Assembly (NCBI GenBank): GCA_934130175.1
Contig: CAKOXP010000002.1
Location: forward strand, 44,850 to 108,849
Length of the DNA stretch: 64,000 nucleotides
From: an uncultured Bacilli bacterium
GTDB lineage: Bacteria > Bacillota_I > Bacilli_A > RF39 > UBA660
Direction: 5' to 3'
Below the pieces are notes generated by a model. It was not told the DNA's origin. It saw nothing but the letters and a program-made list of their open reading frames with translations, and made no database searches. The translations under genes and the position numbers were made by a program. This document shows positions 1 through 8,324 of this stretch, one piece after another. Each line of letters starts with the position of its first letter. Within the stretch, counting starts at the first letter, position 1.

Positions 1-343
1 GGCGTTTATGATAAATATAATTAAAAAAGCAATTGAGTTTGATGAATTTTCTCCTCATCTTCATATAGAATTGCAGTTAAAGAAAATTGTAAAACAGGTA
101 TGAGTAAGCAAGTTGGTAAATATAGTGTTTTTACAAAAGATAGTTTACCTAAAATAATAAAATGGGAGATAAGTTTATTCAAATATTAATGCAGAACTAA
201 TCAGAGTGAATATAAAACAGTCTGATAGATTAATTCAGTTAAACGAATCTGCAAGAAATCAAATGGAAGTATTAAAAAATAATAAGAATATTAAAGAATT
301 AGAAGTACTAAAACAACAAATAAATGAAGATAATAATACTTAA
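1..343 (+). pseudogene. Remnant of Pre/Mob (MobV) plasmid recombination relaxase
   Basis: Three consecutive pieces in different frames resemble MobV relaxases. The first carries a PHLHI string (about 52-66), the relaxase metal-binding HxH region. After a frameshift the next reads KENCKTGMSKQVGKYSVFTK (about 91-150), the conserved block after the HxH motif in Pre/Mob proteins. A third piece with a coiled-coil-like tail runs to a TAA at 341-343. No frame is open throughout, so the gene is dead here, and its 5' part lies outside the window. It shows that a mobilisable plasmid or ICE once sat here. The family call rests on motif recall, with no search run. Confidence 0.7.
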
Positions 344-360
344 TTGAAACCAAATAAAAA

Positions 361-401
361 TTAAAAATGATGGATTAAACTTCAAAATCCATCATTTTTA
401 A
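361..401. terminator. Bidirectional hairpin terminator
   Basis: A perfect 15-bp inverted repeat, 361-375 with 387-401, has an 11-base loop and T-runs on both sides. It closes the minus-strand membrane protein gene whose stop codon lies just beyond, and can also stop reading from the relaxase remnant. Confidence 0.85.
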
Positions 402-1166
402 TTACTTAATATATTCTTTAGATATTTCAATTACAGGTCTTATTCCAAAGTTATCAAATGCAGTTCCGTTTTCATTCCATTCACCACCAGGTTTATAACC
501 AACGATATGTCCTGTTATTGATCCACCTAAATCGACATAATAGATATATTTTCCTTTATCATATTGGATATTGCCATTGCTTTCTGCTTTCGTCATGGTC
601 CAATAAAATTCATTTTTATATTTTAGCCATGAATTTTCTTTAACAGTATCGCATAAATCATTTTCTGATGGGCCACATCGTTCTTTATTAGTTAGTCCAG
701 TTGCATTTATTTCATCTACAGTAATTAATCGTTTTTCTTTTATATTTGTCCATGAAGTTGTTAATTCATTCAATTTGCTTTCTATTAAAGAACCTTTGTA
801 TTCATTGCCATCTGTGAAGTCAGTATTAAATGCACTAGTTCCAATATTTTTTTCTGCAAATAAAGTAACATTTTCATCAGTTTCAGATGATTGCTTTAAA
901 ACATAAAAAGTTGACTCAATTGAGTCGTTTAACTTTACTGTGACTTTATCTCCAACATTATAAGCATTGTACTTTATTACTTTTTCATTACTATTTTGAT
1001 TACTTTCTTTATTAGTATTATTAGAAGTATTATTGCTATTTGGTGTTATTTTTTCATATATAATATACCCTCCTAAAACTAGTACTAATAACGATAAAAT
1101 AACGATTGTTATAATTGAACTATTCCCTTTCTTTTTTAATTCAAGTTCATTTTTACTGTTATCCAT
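402..1166 (-). CDS. Membrane-anchored extracellular protein, DUF6273-like
   Basis: A single membrane helix (about residues 17-37, after a lysine-rich N-terminus) is followed by an Asn/Ser-rich linker and an outside domain of about 190 residues. That domain begins with VGDKVTVKLND and ends with FGIRPVIEI. This resembles DUF6273-type cell-surface modules, where a WxR/GxRPV ending is common. The domain has two cysteines (CGPSENDLC) that could form a disulfide. A longer GTG start at 1175 exists, but ATG at 1166 has AGGTG at proper spacing and is preferred. No catalytic motif is visible and the function is unknown. Confidence 0.6.
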   Translation of the reverse strand: MDNSKNELELKKKGNSSIITIVILSLLVLVLGGYIIYEKITPNSNNTSNNTNKESNQNSNEKVIKYNAYNVGDKVTVKLNDSIESTFYVLKQSSETDENVTLFAEKNIGTSAFNTDFTDGNEYKGSLIESKLNELTTSWTNIKEKRLITVDEINATGLTNKERCGPSENDLCDTVKENSWLKYKNEFYWTMTKAESNGNIQYDKGKYIYYVDLGGSITGHIVGYKPGGEWNENGTAFDNFGIRPVIEISKEYIK

Positions 1167-1234
1167 TGCATACACCTACCTTTCATAAATTATTTTATCA
1201 TAATATTTTAATAAAGAATACAAAAATAAAAACT

Positions 1235-1376
1235 ATGACAAAAATCGTGTGTTAGTGGTATAATGTATCTAATTATTGATATAAATCATTTGTCTTTACG
1301 CGAAAGAGTTGTAAACCATTTTGTCATTTGCACTAAATTGATAAGTAACTCGAACTTTATAGAGTTCGAATTTTAA
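1235..1376 (+). ncRNA. Possible small RNA gene: promoter plus hairpin end
   Basis: This part of the 1176-1533 gap has a promoter-like pair (ATGACA at 1235-1240, 18 bp, TATAAT at 1259-1264). About 105 bp follow with no reading frame, containing a small hairpin (TCTTT/AAAGA, 1293-1307) and a 7-bp stem (TCGAACT at 1350-1356 with AGTTCGA at 1363-1369) followed by ATTTT. This would fit a short transcript, or just an untranslated leader for pepT downstream. I match it to no known RNA family. Confidence 0.3.
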
Positions 1377-1533
1377 TATATGATAAGATATTTATAAGTT
1401 AATGTTTAATGACATATAAGCTATTATTAGTTGCATATTATTTATGATAAATAATTATGAAATATGGTTTTCAATAACAAAATAATCTACATGTGTGATA
1501 TTATATTTGTAAATAAATTTTTGGGAGGTTTTT

Positions 1534-2796
1534 ATGACAATATTGGATAGATTTATAAAATATATAAAAATAGATACTACATCTAACTCAAATAATGATA
1601 ATACACCTAGTTCAAAGGGGCAATTTGTTTTTGCCAATATATTAGTGGATGAATTAAATAAATTACAACTTGATGAGATATTTATGGACGAAGAGCATTG
1701 CTATATATATGCAAGATTGAAAGGTGTTGCAGATTTACCAAAAATTGGATTTGTATCACATTTAGATACGTCCTCCTCAGCATCAGGTAAAAATATAAAT
1801 CCTAAAATAATTTATAATTATGATGGAGAAAATGTAAAATTAAATAATAATACTGAGTTAGATGTTTCGGTATATTCAGATTTAAAAAATCATGTTGGAA
1901 AAACTTTGATTACTACTGATGGTACAACTCTTCTTGGTTCAGATGATAAAGCTGGAATAGCAGAAATAATGAATATGTTAGAATACTATTCTACTAATGA
2001 TGTGGAACATGGTGATATTTTTATATGTTTTACTCCTGATGAGGAAATAGGAAATGGAACTAAATATTTGAATTATAATATATTTAAACCAGATTATGCG
2101 TATACAGTAGATGGAAGTAGTGTTGGAGAATTTTCTTATGAAAATTTTAATGCTGCAAGTGCAACTATAGAAATTAATGGTGTAAGTACTCATGCTGGTT
2201 CTGCTAAAGGTAAAATGATAAATTCCGTTAGGATTGCAACTATAATTAATTCTCTTTTACCAGAAGAAGTACCAGAAAATACTGAAGGGCATGAGGGTTT
2301 CTACCATCTTGAAGAAATCAGTGGTGATGTATCATATACTAAAATGAGGTATATAATAAGAGATTTTGATGAAAATAATTTAGAAAAAAGAAAGATGTTA
2401 TTAAAAGAAATTGTTAATCAATTAAATAGTAAATATGGTAACATCATTTCACTTAATGTTAGGGATTCCTACAGGAATATGTTTAACATTATAAATCAGG
2501 ATCCACTTGTTATAGAAAATACAATAAAGGCTATTAAAAAAACTGGAGTTGAACCTATAATAACGGAAATTAGAGGTGGTACTGATGGTGCTGATATAAG
2601 TTATATGGGTATAAAGTGTCCAAATATTGGTACTGGAGGTCATAATTTTCATAGTATATATGAATATGTATGTTTAGAAGATATGGAAAAGGCAAGCCAG
2701 ATATTAGTATCTATAGTAGATACATTTTCTAAAATAGATTCTAAAACAAAAGAAAATGAGAAACAAAATACACCAGTATTAAAGAAATTAATATAG
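1534..2796 (+). CDS. pepT: Peptidase T (tripeptide aminopeptidase, M20B)
   Basis: Cytosolic di-zinc aminopeptidase that removes the N-terminal residue from tripeptides in peptide recycling. The M20 metal site is complete: H76 and D78 (SHLDT), D137 (GSDDKAG), catalytic E170 with ligand E171 (PDEEIG), D193 (TVDG) and H373 (GGHNFHS). The length of 420 residues is normal for PepT (about 410). The start at 1534 has GGGAGG seven bases upstream. The gene stands alone ahead of a DUF488-like gene. The last 15 residues are a charged tail beyond the usual end. Confidence 0.93.
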   Translation: MTILDRFIKYIKIDTTSNSNNDNTPSSKGQFVFANILVDELNKLQLDEIFMDEEHCYIYARLKGVADLPKIGFVSHLDTSSSASGKNINPKIIYNYDGENVKLNNNTELDVSVYSDLKNHVGKTLITTDGTTLLGSDDKAGIAEIMNMLEYYSTNDVEHGDIFICFTPDEEIGNGTKYLNYNIFKPDYAYTVDGSSVGEFSYENFNAASATIEINGVSTHAGSAKGKMINSVRIATIINSLLPEEVPENTEGHEGFYHLEEISGDVSYTKMRYIIRDFDENNLEKRKMLLKEIVNQLNSKYGNIISLNVRDSYRNMFNIINQDPLVIENTIKAIKKTGVEPIITEIRGGTDGADISYMGIKCPNIGTGGHNFHSIYEYVCLEDMEKASQILVSIVDTFSKIDSKTKENEKQNTPVLKKLI

Positions 2797-2810
2797 TTTG
2801 GGGAATTACT

Positions 2811-3467
2811 ATGATTATTACAAGCAGTTATAAAGATTGGAAAAGTGATATATATAAAACATATTCTATTTCTGGTGATCGAGGTATGAGTGTATCTTAT
2901 AAAGGAGAATGTTATAGTAAGTTAGCTCCTAAAAAAGATTTTTGGAAAGTATGGCATGATAATATAGGGGTATTATCAGAACTTGAAAATAATAGATATT
3001 ACATCGAAAAATATTGGGAGGAAGTTTTATCAAAATTGGATCCTACAGATGTATATAATGAACTTAATAATTCTATTTTGTTATGTTATGAATCTAGTGA
3101 TGAATTTTGTCATAGATATGTAGTTGCCGCTTGGTTTGAACTGTTTTTGGGTGTAAAAGTTTCTGAAGCCAAGATGAATGGTACTGAGATAGTAACTGTT
3201 GAAAGACCATCATATATTAAAGAATATTTAGAAGAGATAATAAGAGAAAACTCTGATATGAAAGAATTTAATTCTCTAAAAGCACTACATTTATATAATA
3301 GAGCAGAAAAATTTGATAATATGGCAACTTTGTTGGAAGCTAAAACTAAAATACCTCAAGATAGTTACATGAATGCTGCGAATTTTTATAGAAAGGAAGC
3401 AGCAAGTGAAGAAGCAAAGTACCAAACTGATAGTAAAAAGATTAAAAAATATGGAGAAAGAAAATGA
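2811..3467 (+). CDS. DUF488-like protein
   Basis: The 218-residue protein has the DUF488-type signature LLCYESSDEFCHRYVVAAWF in its middle (cysteine and histidine in a CYE..xFCHR pattern). DUF488 members are small cytosolic proteins of unknown activity, often grouped with toxin or stress genes. The C-terminal 70 residues are helical and charged and are not part of the standard domain. Its end overlaps the next gene by four bases (ATGA), so it is translationally coupled to the deformylase-like gene. Confidence 0.6.
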   Translation: MIITSSYKDWKSDIYKTYSISGDRGMSVSYKGECYSKLAPKKDFWKVWHDNIGVLSELENNRYYIEKYWEEVLSKLDPTDVYNELNNSILLCYESSDEFCHRYVVAAWFELFLGVKVSEAKMNGTEIVTVERPSYIKEYLEEIIRENSDMKEFNSLKALHLYNRAEKFDNMATLLEAKTKIPQDSYMNAANFYRKEAASEEAKYQTDSKKIKKYGERK

Positions 3468-4063
3468 AAGCTATAACAATTTATGATAATGAAGAGTTTT
3501 TAAGACAAATATCAAAAGATGTTGATCTTAATGATAAAAATTTATTAAATGATATAAAAGTGCTAGAAGAATATTGTAAGGAAAATAGAGTTATGGCCAT
3601 GGCTGCTGTTCAACTTGGAATTCCTAAAAGGATAGTTTATTTAAAAAATACTAATCTAGATATAATAAATAAAATGCAAGAAAATGCTGCAACTGAAGAA
3701 GATGAAAAATATAATGAGGCAAGGGTGTTAATAAATCCTGTCGTAAGGTCACGTGAAGGATTAACTGAATATTGGGAAGCATGTGCTAGTTGTCTTGATA
3801 ATACAGGTTTAGTAAAAAGACCATATAAAATTTTGGTTGATTATATTGACTTAAATGGTGAAAAGCATGAGGATATTTTTGAAGGTTTTGAATCAACTGT
3901 ACTTTCTCATGAACTTGATCATTTAGATGGAATATTACATATTGATATAGCTGAAAAAGTATTAGTGCTTGATGTAGAAGAAAGAAAAAAATTAAGGCAA
4001 AAAGAAGGATATAAAGTTCTAACAAAGACAGGAAATTACAATAAATTAAAGAAAGCTGATTAA
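3464..4063 (+). CDS. def: Peptide deformylase, divergent
   Basis: It should remove the formyl group from N-terminal fMet, as a metal-dependent cytosolic hydrolase. Motif 3 is intact: H149-E150-x-x-H153 in SHELDHLDG. Motif 2, normally EGCLS, reads EACAS with the metal-ligand C108. Motif 1, normally GxGLAAPQ, reads VMAMAAVQ, keeping Q50 but losing the glycines. A 20-residue acidic insertion follows at about 64-86. The length of 199 residues is near family size. The changes could mean altered substrate choice. It is coupled to the DUF488-like gene by a 4-bp overlap. Confidence 0.8.
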   Translation: MKAITIYDNEEFLRQISKDVDLNDKNLLNDIKVLEEYCKENRVMAMAAVQLGIPKRIVYLKNTNLDIINKMQENAATEEDEKYNEARVLINPVVRSREGLTEYWEACASCLDNTGLVKRPYKILVDYIDLNGEKHEDIFEGFESTVLSHELDHLDGILHIDIAEKVLVLDVEERKKLRQKEGYKVLTKTGNYNKLKKAD

Positions 4064-4086
4064 AAGATGTTTAATCAGTTTTTATT
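4056..4086 (+). terminator. Intrinsic terminator after the deformylase gene
   Basis: Nine-bp stem CTGATTAAA (4056-4064) with TTTAATCAG (4070-4078), then a T-rich run. The stop codon of the deformylase gene lies at the 5' arm. Confidence 0.85.
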
Positions 4087-4127
4087 TTGAATATTTTTAC
4101 ATATACATTAATGAGAGGAGTAATTAA

Positions 4128-4961
4128 ATGAATAGTACAAATACGTATGTAGTTCAAAAAGGTGATACTGTATATGGCATATCTAGGCAACATAATACTA
4201 GTGCTCAAAAAATAAGAGAATTAAATAATTTGATTAGTGATCTTTTAGTACCAGGTCAAGTTCTTATATTACAAGATAATAATGGTGACAATCCATCTGA
4301 ATGTGTAATCTATACAGTCGAAAAAGGAGATAGTCTTTATAGTATAGCCAAAAAATATGATACAACAGCAGATGAGATAAAAAAATATAATGGTCTAACT
4401 ACTAATCTACTTTCAATAGGACAAAAATTAACGATACCTTGTCATATGGAGGATACTAATGACTCAAATTTAGGTAAATATGTTTCTTATACAGTTGAAA
4501 AGGGAGATAGTCTATATAGTATAGCTAAGAAATTTGGAACAACTGTAGATAAGATAAAAATTGATAACAACTTAAAATCAAATACTCTTACAATTGGAAA
4601 TGTTTTAAAGATTGAAGATAATACTGGTGTATCATCAGTTTTAGAGTGTTATGGAACTTACTTTGAACTTCCAGAAGATTATAGTGATTATACTGTAGAA
4701 AAAGGGGATAGTTTGTACAGTATAGCTAAAAGATATAACACAACAGTAAGTGAAATAATGAAGCTTAATAATTTAACTAGTACAGCATTAAAACTAGGAC
4801 AAAAATTAAAATTACCGACTACTGTTACTAAATATACAGTTCAAAAAGGCGATAGTTTATATACTATAGCAAAAAAATTTAATACAACTGTAAGTGATAT
4901 AAAGACTAAAAATAATTTAAAAAGTAACTTATTAAATATAGGTGATGAGTTAATTATTTAA
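4128..4961 (+). CDS. Five-LysM-repeat protein without signal peptide
   Basis: The protein is almost entirely five LysM modules (about residues 5-48, 61-104, 119-162, 186-230, 233-277), each starting YTVxKGDSLYSIAK or similar. LysM binds the glycan chain of peptidoglycan. There is no signal peptide or membrane helix. That suits a spore coat or cortex protein made in the mother cell, as with SafA or SpoVID, better than a secreted enzyme. The two genes downstream also lack signals. Repeats 2-4 are close to identical, so internal recombination is possible. ATG 4128 follows GAGGAG. Confidence 0.8.
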   Translation: MNSTNTYVVQKGDTVYGISRQHNTSAQKIRELNNLISDLLVPGQVLILQDNNGDNPSECVIYTVEKGDSLYSIAKKYDTTADEIKKYNGLTTNLLSIGQKLTIPCHMEDTNDSNLGKYVSYTVEKGDSLYSIAKKFGTTVDKIKIDNNLKSNTLTIGNVLKIEDNTGVSSVLECYGTYFELPEDYSDYTVEKGDSLYSIAKRYNTTVSEIMKLNNLTSTALKLGQKLKLPTTVTKYTVQKGDSLYTIAKKFNTTVSDIKTKNNLKSNLLNIGDELII

Positions 4962-4989
4962 TTAAAAATTAATTATAAAGGAGAATTTT

Positions 4990-5397
4990 ATGCAAGAAGT
5001 ATTATATGATACTGCTAAATTTCCTGAATTTGCAAGAGATAATACAGCAACAGGTATATTGAAAGTGCAAGTTTCAGGAGCTAATCAAGCTTTTCCACTA
5101 TCAGATGTGGAAATAGAAGTTTGGAAAGAGATAAATGGAGAAAAAGTTGAGTTTTATAAAGGAGTTACTGATTCTAGTGGGATTATAGATAATATTATAT
5201 TACCTGCAAAAGAATCTAAAAAAGATATATCTTCAGTAAGTGATATAGTCTATACTTCCTATATATTAACTGTTACATATCCAAAAACAAATTTTAAAAA
5301 AGATTATAATGTTGGTATTTTTGATAACATAAAGGTTATTCAACCGGTTAGAATTTCAGTTATACCAGAACTAAGCACAGGTGATTTTTATGGTTAA
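4990..5397 (+). CDS. Predicted beta-sandwich (prealbumin-like) spore-type protein
   Basis: Alternating hydrophobic strands, a DVEIEVWKEINGEKVEFYKGVTD stretch and a TDSSGI turn suggest a transthyretin/carboxypeptidase-regulatory-like beta sandwich of 135 residues. It has no signal peptide. It starts after AAGGAG and overlaps the next gene by eight bases, so the two are translationally coupled. From its place between LysM and SpoIID/peptidoglycan-binding proteins it is probably a structural partner in a peptidoglycan-associated complex. No enzyme motif is seen. Confidence 0.5.
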   Translation: MQEVLYDTAKFPEFARDNTATGILKVQVSGANQAFPLSDVEIEVWKEINGEKVEFYKGVTDSSGIIDNIILPAKESKKDISSVSDIVYTSYILTVTYPKTNFKKDYNVGIFDNIKVIQPVRISVIPELSTGDFYG

Positions 5398-6739
5398 TGT
5401 TATAAATTATCCGTCTATTCCTACAGAAATAGTAGTGCATTTGGGTGCCCCAAATGAAGCTAGTAAAAATGTAAGTTTGCCTTTTATTGATTATATAAAA
5501 AATGTGGCATCTAATGAGATATATCCAACATGGCCAGATAGTGCAATCGAAGCAAATATTTTAGCACAAATATCTTTTGCTTTAAACCGTATTTATAATG
5601 AATGGTACCCAAGTAGAGGATATACATTTGATATTACATCACTACCTGCTTATGATCAAAGTTTTGTAGAAGATAAACAAGTATTTGATAAAATTTCTAG
5701 AAAAGTTGATGAAATCTTTAATCATTATATTTATAGACAAGGCCAAATTCAACCTTTAAATGCTGTTTACTGTGATGGTAAGAAAACTACATGTGATGGT
5801 CTTTCTCAATGGGGTAGTGTTGATTTAGCTAAACAAAATAAAACTCCACTAGAGATATTAAGACATTATTATGGTAATGATGTAAATATAGTAGAAAACG
5901 CTCCAACAGGAGAATTAATTGGTGTCTATCCAGGATATCCAATAAAATTAGGTAATGCTGGAGATAAGGTAAGAGTTATTCAAAGAGAGTTAAATAGAAT
6001 TGCTAATAACTATCCAGCTATTCCAAAAATCCCTAAAATAAATGGTGTTTTCGGAACTTATACAGAAGATAGCGTTAAAAAATTTCAAGAAATATTCAAT
6101 TTGAATGTAACTGGAATAGTAGATTATGCTACTTGGTATAAAATAAAGTATATTTATAATGCTGTAAAAAAGGTAAATGATATTTACTCTGAAGGAATCG
6201 AAGAGGATGAAGCAATTTTTGAATATGGAAATAAACTAAGTTATTCAGATGTTGGAATAGGTGTTCAAGTTCTTAACTATGTTTTACAGGCTATTTCTTA
6301 TTTTGATAATGATCTGCCTTTATTAAGAGTAAATAGTGTTTTCAATGATAATACTAAAACTATGGTAATAAATTTTCAAAATAAATATGGACTTCCCGCT
6401 AATGGAGAGGTTGATGCAACTACATGGAACAAAATAATAGAAGTTTATGAAAACACAATTAGAAATATTCCTAAGGAATATGCTCAGTATGAAGATGAAC
6501 TTTTTCAAGGAAGAATTCTAGCTCTTGGTATGGAAGGTGATGATGTTAGAATAATTCAAAGATTCCTACTAAAGATTTGTCAAAAATTTAGAAATATTCC
6601 AGGGGTTAGAGTAAGTGGTATTTTTGATGATTTAATGGAAAGATCAGTTATGAAGATTCAATCTTTGTATAATGAACCTATAACTGGAGTTATTGAACCC
6701 GTTACTTGGTATAATATTGTAGAATATTCAAAAAAATAA
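5390..6739 (+). CDS. SpoIID-like domain protein with three peptidoglycan-binding modules
   Basis: The N-terminal 165 residues follow the SpoIID/LytB pattern. YIKNVASNEIYPTWP holds E43, which lines up with the catalytic glutamate of the GEMP motif. NILAQISFALNR stands for the usual LKAQAVAARTYA, and CDGLSQWGSVDLAKQ for the C-terminal GMSQYGA motif. Three PG_binding_1 repeats follow (about 185-250, 280-345, 370-445), each with a VxxIQ..L core. SpoIID enzymes cut glycan strands during engulfment. There is no signal peptide. ATG 5390 is preferred over GTG 5381 because AGGTG precedes it. The Pfam-level call is recall; the enzyme activity is inferred. Confidence 0.72.
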   Translation: MVNVINYPSIPTEIVVHLGAPNEASKNVSLPFIDYIKNVASNEIYPTWPDSAIEANILAQISFALNRIYNEWYPSRGYTFDITSLPAYDQSFVEDKQVFDKISRKVDEIFNHYIYRQGQIQPLNAVYCDGKKTTCDGLSQWGSVDLAKQNKTPLEILRHYYGNDVNIVENAPTGELIGVYPGYPIKLGNAGDKVRVIQRELNRIANNYPAIPKIPKINGVFGTYTEDSVKKFQEIFNLNVTGIVDYATWYKIKYIYNAVKKVNDIYSEGIEEDEAIFEYGNKLSYSDVGIGVQVLNYVLQAISYFDNDLPLLRVNSVFNDNTKTMVINFQNKYGLPANGEVDATTWNKIIEVYENTIRNIPKEYAQYEDELFQGRILALGMEGDDVRIIQRFLLKICQKFRNIPGVRVSGIFDDLMERSVMKIQSLYNEPITGVIEPVTWYNIVEYSKK

Positions 6740-6770
6740 ATAAGTAAGATTTAATTTTTACTTATTTTTT
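6738..6770 (+). terminator. Intrinsic terminator
   Basis: Ten-bp stem AAATAAGTAA (6738-6747) with TTACTTATTT (6758-6767) and a T-run. It ends the LysM / SpoIID-like operon. Confidence 0.8.
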
Positions 6771-6819
6771 GTATATAAAAATTTTAATTTTTCCATAATA
6801 ATTATGAAAGGAGAATTTT

Positions 6820-7050
6820 ATGGAAGAACAAAATTATAATGTTGTACCTAGTATTATATCTTCAAAAGATTTAGATTATTTAAGTGATATGTTTGCTTGG
6901 AATTATGGTGCTATTAAAATGACAAATGCAAGTATTAATAGTGTTAGTTGTGAAGAAATTAAAAGTGTTATGCAAAAAGCATATAATGTTTTTCAAAATA
7001 ATTTAAACGAAGTTTTAAATATTTTGAAAGAAGGAGGTTCAAATGAATAA
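6820..7050 (+). CDS. Small CotF-partner protein (spore coat type)
   Basis: A 76-residue helical protein whose start (SSKDLDYLSDMFAWNYGAIK) resembles small proteins paired with CotF-like coat proteins in sporulating Bacillota. Its last eight bases overlap the next gene, which has a clear coat-F pattern. There is a good AAAGGAG site before ATG 6820. It has no signal peptide or membrane helix. The role in the spore coat is inferred from the neighbour and from family recall. Confidence 0.5.
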   Translation: MEEQNYNVVPSIISSKDLDYLSDMFAWNYGAIKMTNASINSVSCEEIKSVMQKAYNVFQNNLNEVLNILKEGGSNE

Positions 7051-7357
7051 TAAAATCTGCAATAAAAAAGTTGAAGTGCCAAAAGGTATTGAGATGAATG
7101 ATAAAGATTATATTACTTCTTTACTAAGTACTCTAAAAGATATGGAAAAAAATTATGTAATAGCTATGAGTGAAGCTAGTTGTGAGGAGTTATATAATAA
7201 GCATAAACAAGTATTTGATACTATAAGTTCATTGCAAAGGGAAGTTTATGAACTTATGTTTAGAAAAGGATGGTACTGTCTAGAACAAGCTGATGCTAAT
7301 AAAATAAATCAAAAATATGAGATGTTAAATCAAGAATATAATGATTTAAATAGTTAA
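7043..7357 (+). CDS. CotF-like spore coat protein
   Basis: The 104-residue helical protein has the coat-F domain layout: MNDKDYITSLLSTLKDMEKN, then AMSEASCEELY, then VYELMFRKGWYCLEQAD. The late GWY block and the LM before it are typical of PF07875-like proteins. In Bacillus such proteins sit in the spore coat. It is translationally coupled to the upstream small gene (8-bp overlap). With spo0A nearby, it supports a spore-forming or recently spore-forming host. Confidence 0.7.
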   Translation: MNNKICNKKVEVPKGIEMNDKDYITSLLSTLKDMEKNYVIAMSEASCEELYNKHKQVFDTISSLQREVYELMFRKGWYCLEQADANKINQKYEMLNQEYNDLNS

Positions 7358-7412
7358 ATGTATAAAAAGGAATAATTTGCAAATAATAGTAGTAAAAAAG
7401 AAAGGAGAAGTT

Positions 7413-7613
7413 ATGGAAACAATAGAGAAAATAGCATTAGTATTTACAATTATTGGTGCACTTAACTGGGGATTAATTGGTCTATTTGATTTCAATTTAG
7501 TTACAATGTTATTTCAAGAAGGAAGTTTTTTAACTAAACTAATTTATATAATTGTTGGTATTTGTGGATTAATTAATATTGTGATTTTATTTAAGCATTT
7601 AGATTTTGAATAA
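7413..7613 (+). CDS. DUF378 small membrane protein (YuzA-like)
   Basis: A 66-residue protein with two membrane helices (about 5-27 and 40-60) and the DUF378 hallmark GALNWGLIGLFDFNLV. The function of the family is unknown. The ATG at 7413 has AAAGGAG at good spacing, while longer in-frame starts have none. The gene ends right at a hairpin whose T-run overlaps the promoter of the tRNA gene behind it. Confidence 0.85.
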   Translation: METIEKIALVFTIIGALNWGLIGLFDFNLVTMLFQEGSFLTKLIYIIVGICGLINIVILFKHLDFE

Positions 7614-7649
7614 AAAGAATTTAACAAAGTTCTTTTTTTTTGCTATAAT
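7611..7649 (+). promoter_or_regulatory. Terminator overlapping tRNA promoter
   Basis: AAAGAA...TTCTTT (about 7614-7635) plus an eight-T run ends the DUF378 gene. Within the same bases TTAACA (7621-7626), a 17-bp spacer and TATAAT (7644-7649) form a sigma-A promoter for the tRNA gene that begins 12 bp later. Confidence 0.75.
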
Positions 7650-7661
7650 TTAGTTATAGAT

Positions 7662-7737
7662 GCCGACTTAGCTCAGTTGGTAGAGCAACTCATTCGTAAT
7701 GAGTAGGTCGAAGGTTCAAGTCCTTTAGTCGGCACCA
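7662..7737 (+). tRNA. tRNA-Thr (anticodon CGT)
   Basis: A complete 76-nt cloverleaf: acceptor GCCGACT/AGTCGGC, D-arm GCTC/GAGC, anticodon stem ACTCA/TGAGT with loop TTCGTAA, T-arm GAAGG/CCTTT with TTCAAGT, discriminator A and an encoded CCA tail. The anticodon CGT reads the Thr codon ACG, which is rare in such AT-rich genomes. It stands alone with its own promoter. Confidence 0.96.
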
Positions 7738-7918
7738 TCAAATAATTTATCCTAACTATTGTTGGATTTAAATATATATGGTATCAAATTAATTTCAAAG
7801 AAAGTTTGTTTTTTACATTTTAGGAAAGAAAAATTGGATGCTATCTTGAAGAATGTTGAGTTTTAAATTAAAAATGATTAAAAAACACAATATTATTTAT
7901 ATAAAAAGGAGTATATTT

Positions 7919-8305
7919 ATGAAAGATAAAGTAGAATATGTAAGAGATAAAGTTAAAGCTGGAGAGTTTACAGTTTTACCAGAAACAATTGCAATTGGTA
8001 AAGTGTACAAAATATCAAGAGGTGATAGTTTAGAAAAGAAAGGTATTGAAAATGGTTTTCTATTTATTCCAAAAGGAAGTGGAATAAAAGAACATCGTCA
8101 TACAAATGATATTGAATTTTATACTTTGGTATGTGGTTCATTAAGCGTTTGTGGAAATAAGCAAGACTTAAATGTGTGTTTAATTGGAGATAAGCACAAC
8201 ATAGATGTGGTTGATGAAGATACTATTATTGAAACAAAAAAAATAAGCAAAAATAAAATAATTAATGATTCTTGGAATCGTGGAACAAAGGGTAAATCTA
8301 TATAA
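7919..8305 (+). CDS. Cupin-like small protein
   Basis: A 128-residue cytosolic protein with cupin-type features: PKGSGIKEHRHTNDIEFYTLV (H, H and E in the first cupin motif) and a later GDKHNI that could give the third histidine. Cupins are metal-binding beta barrels of varied function. The substrate is not predictable here. The ATG at 7919 follows AAAAGGAG at good spacing, and the upstream in-frame extension has no such site. A small membrane protein gene follows 19 bases later. Confidence 0.6.
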   Translation: MKDKVEYVRDKVKAGEFTVLPETIAIGKVYKISRGDSLEKKGIENGFLFIPKGSGIKEHRHTNDIEFYTLVCGSLSVCGNKQDLNVCLIGDKHNIDVVDEDTIIETKKISKNKIINDSWNRGTKGKSI

Positions 8306-8324
8306 TTATTAGAAGGTGATAGTT

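Noticed and set aside
1376..1533. T-box or riboswitch before pepT
   Set aside because: No T-box TGGNACC string, no specifier stem and no terminator with a T-run directly ahead of the gene.
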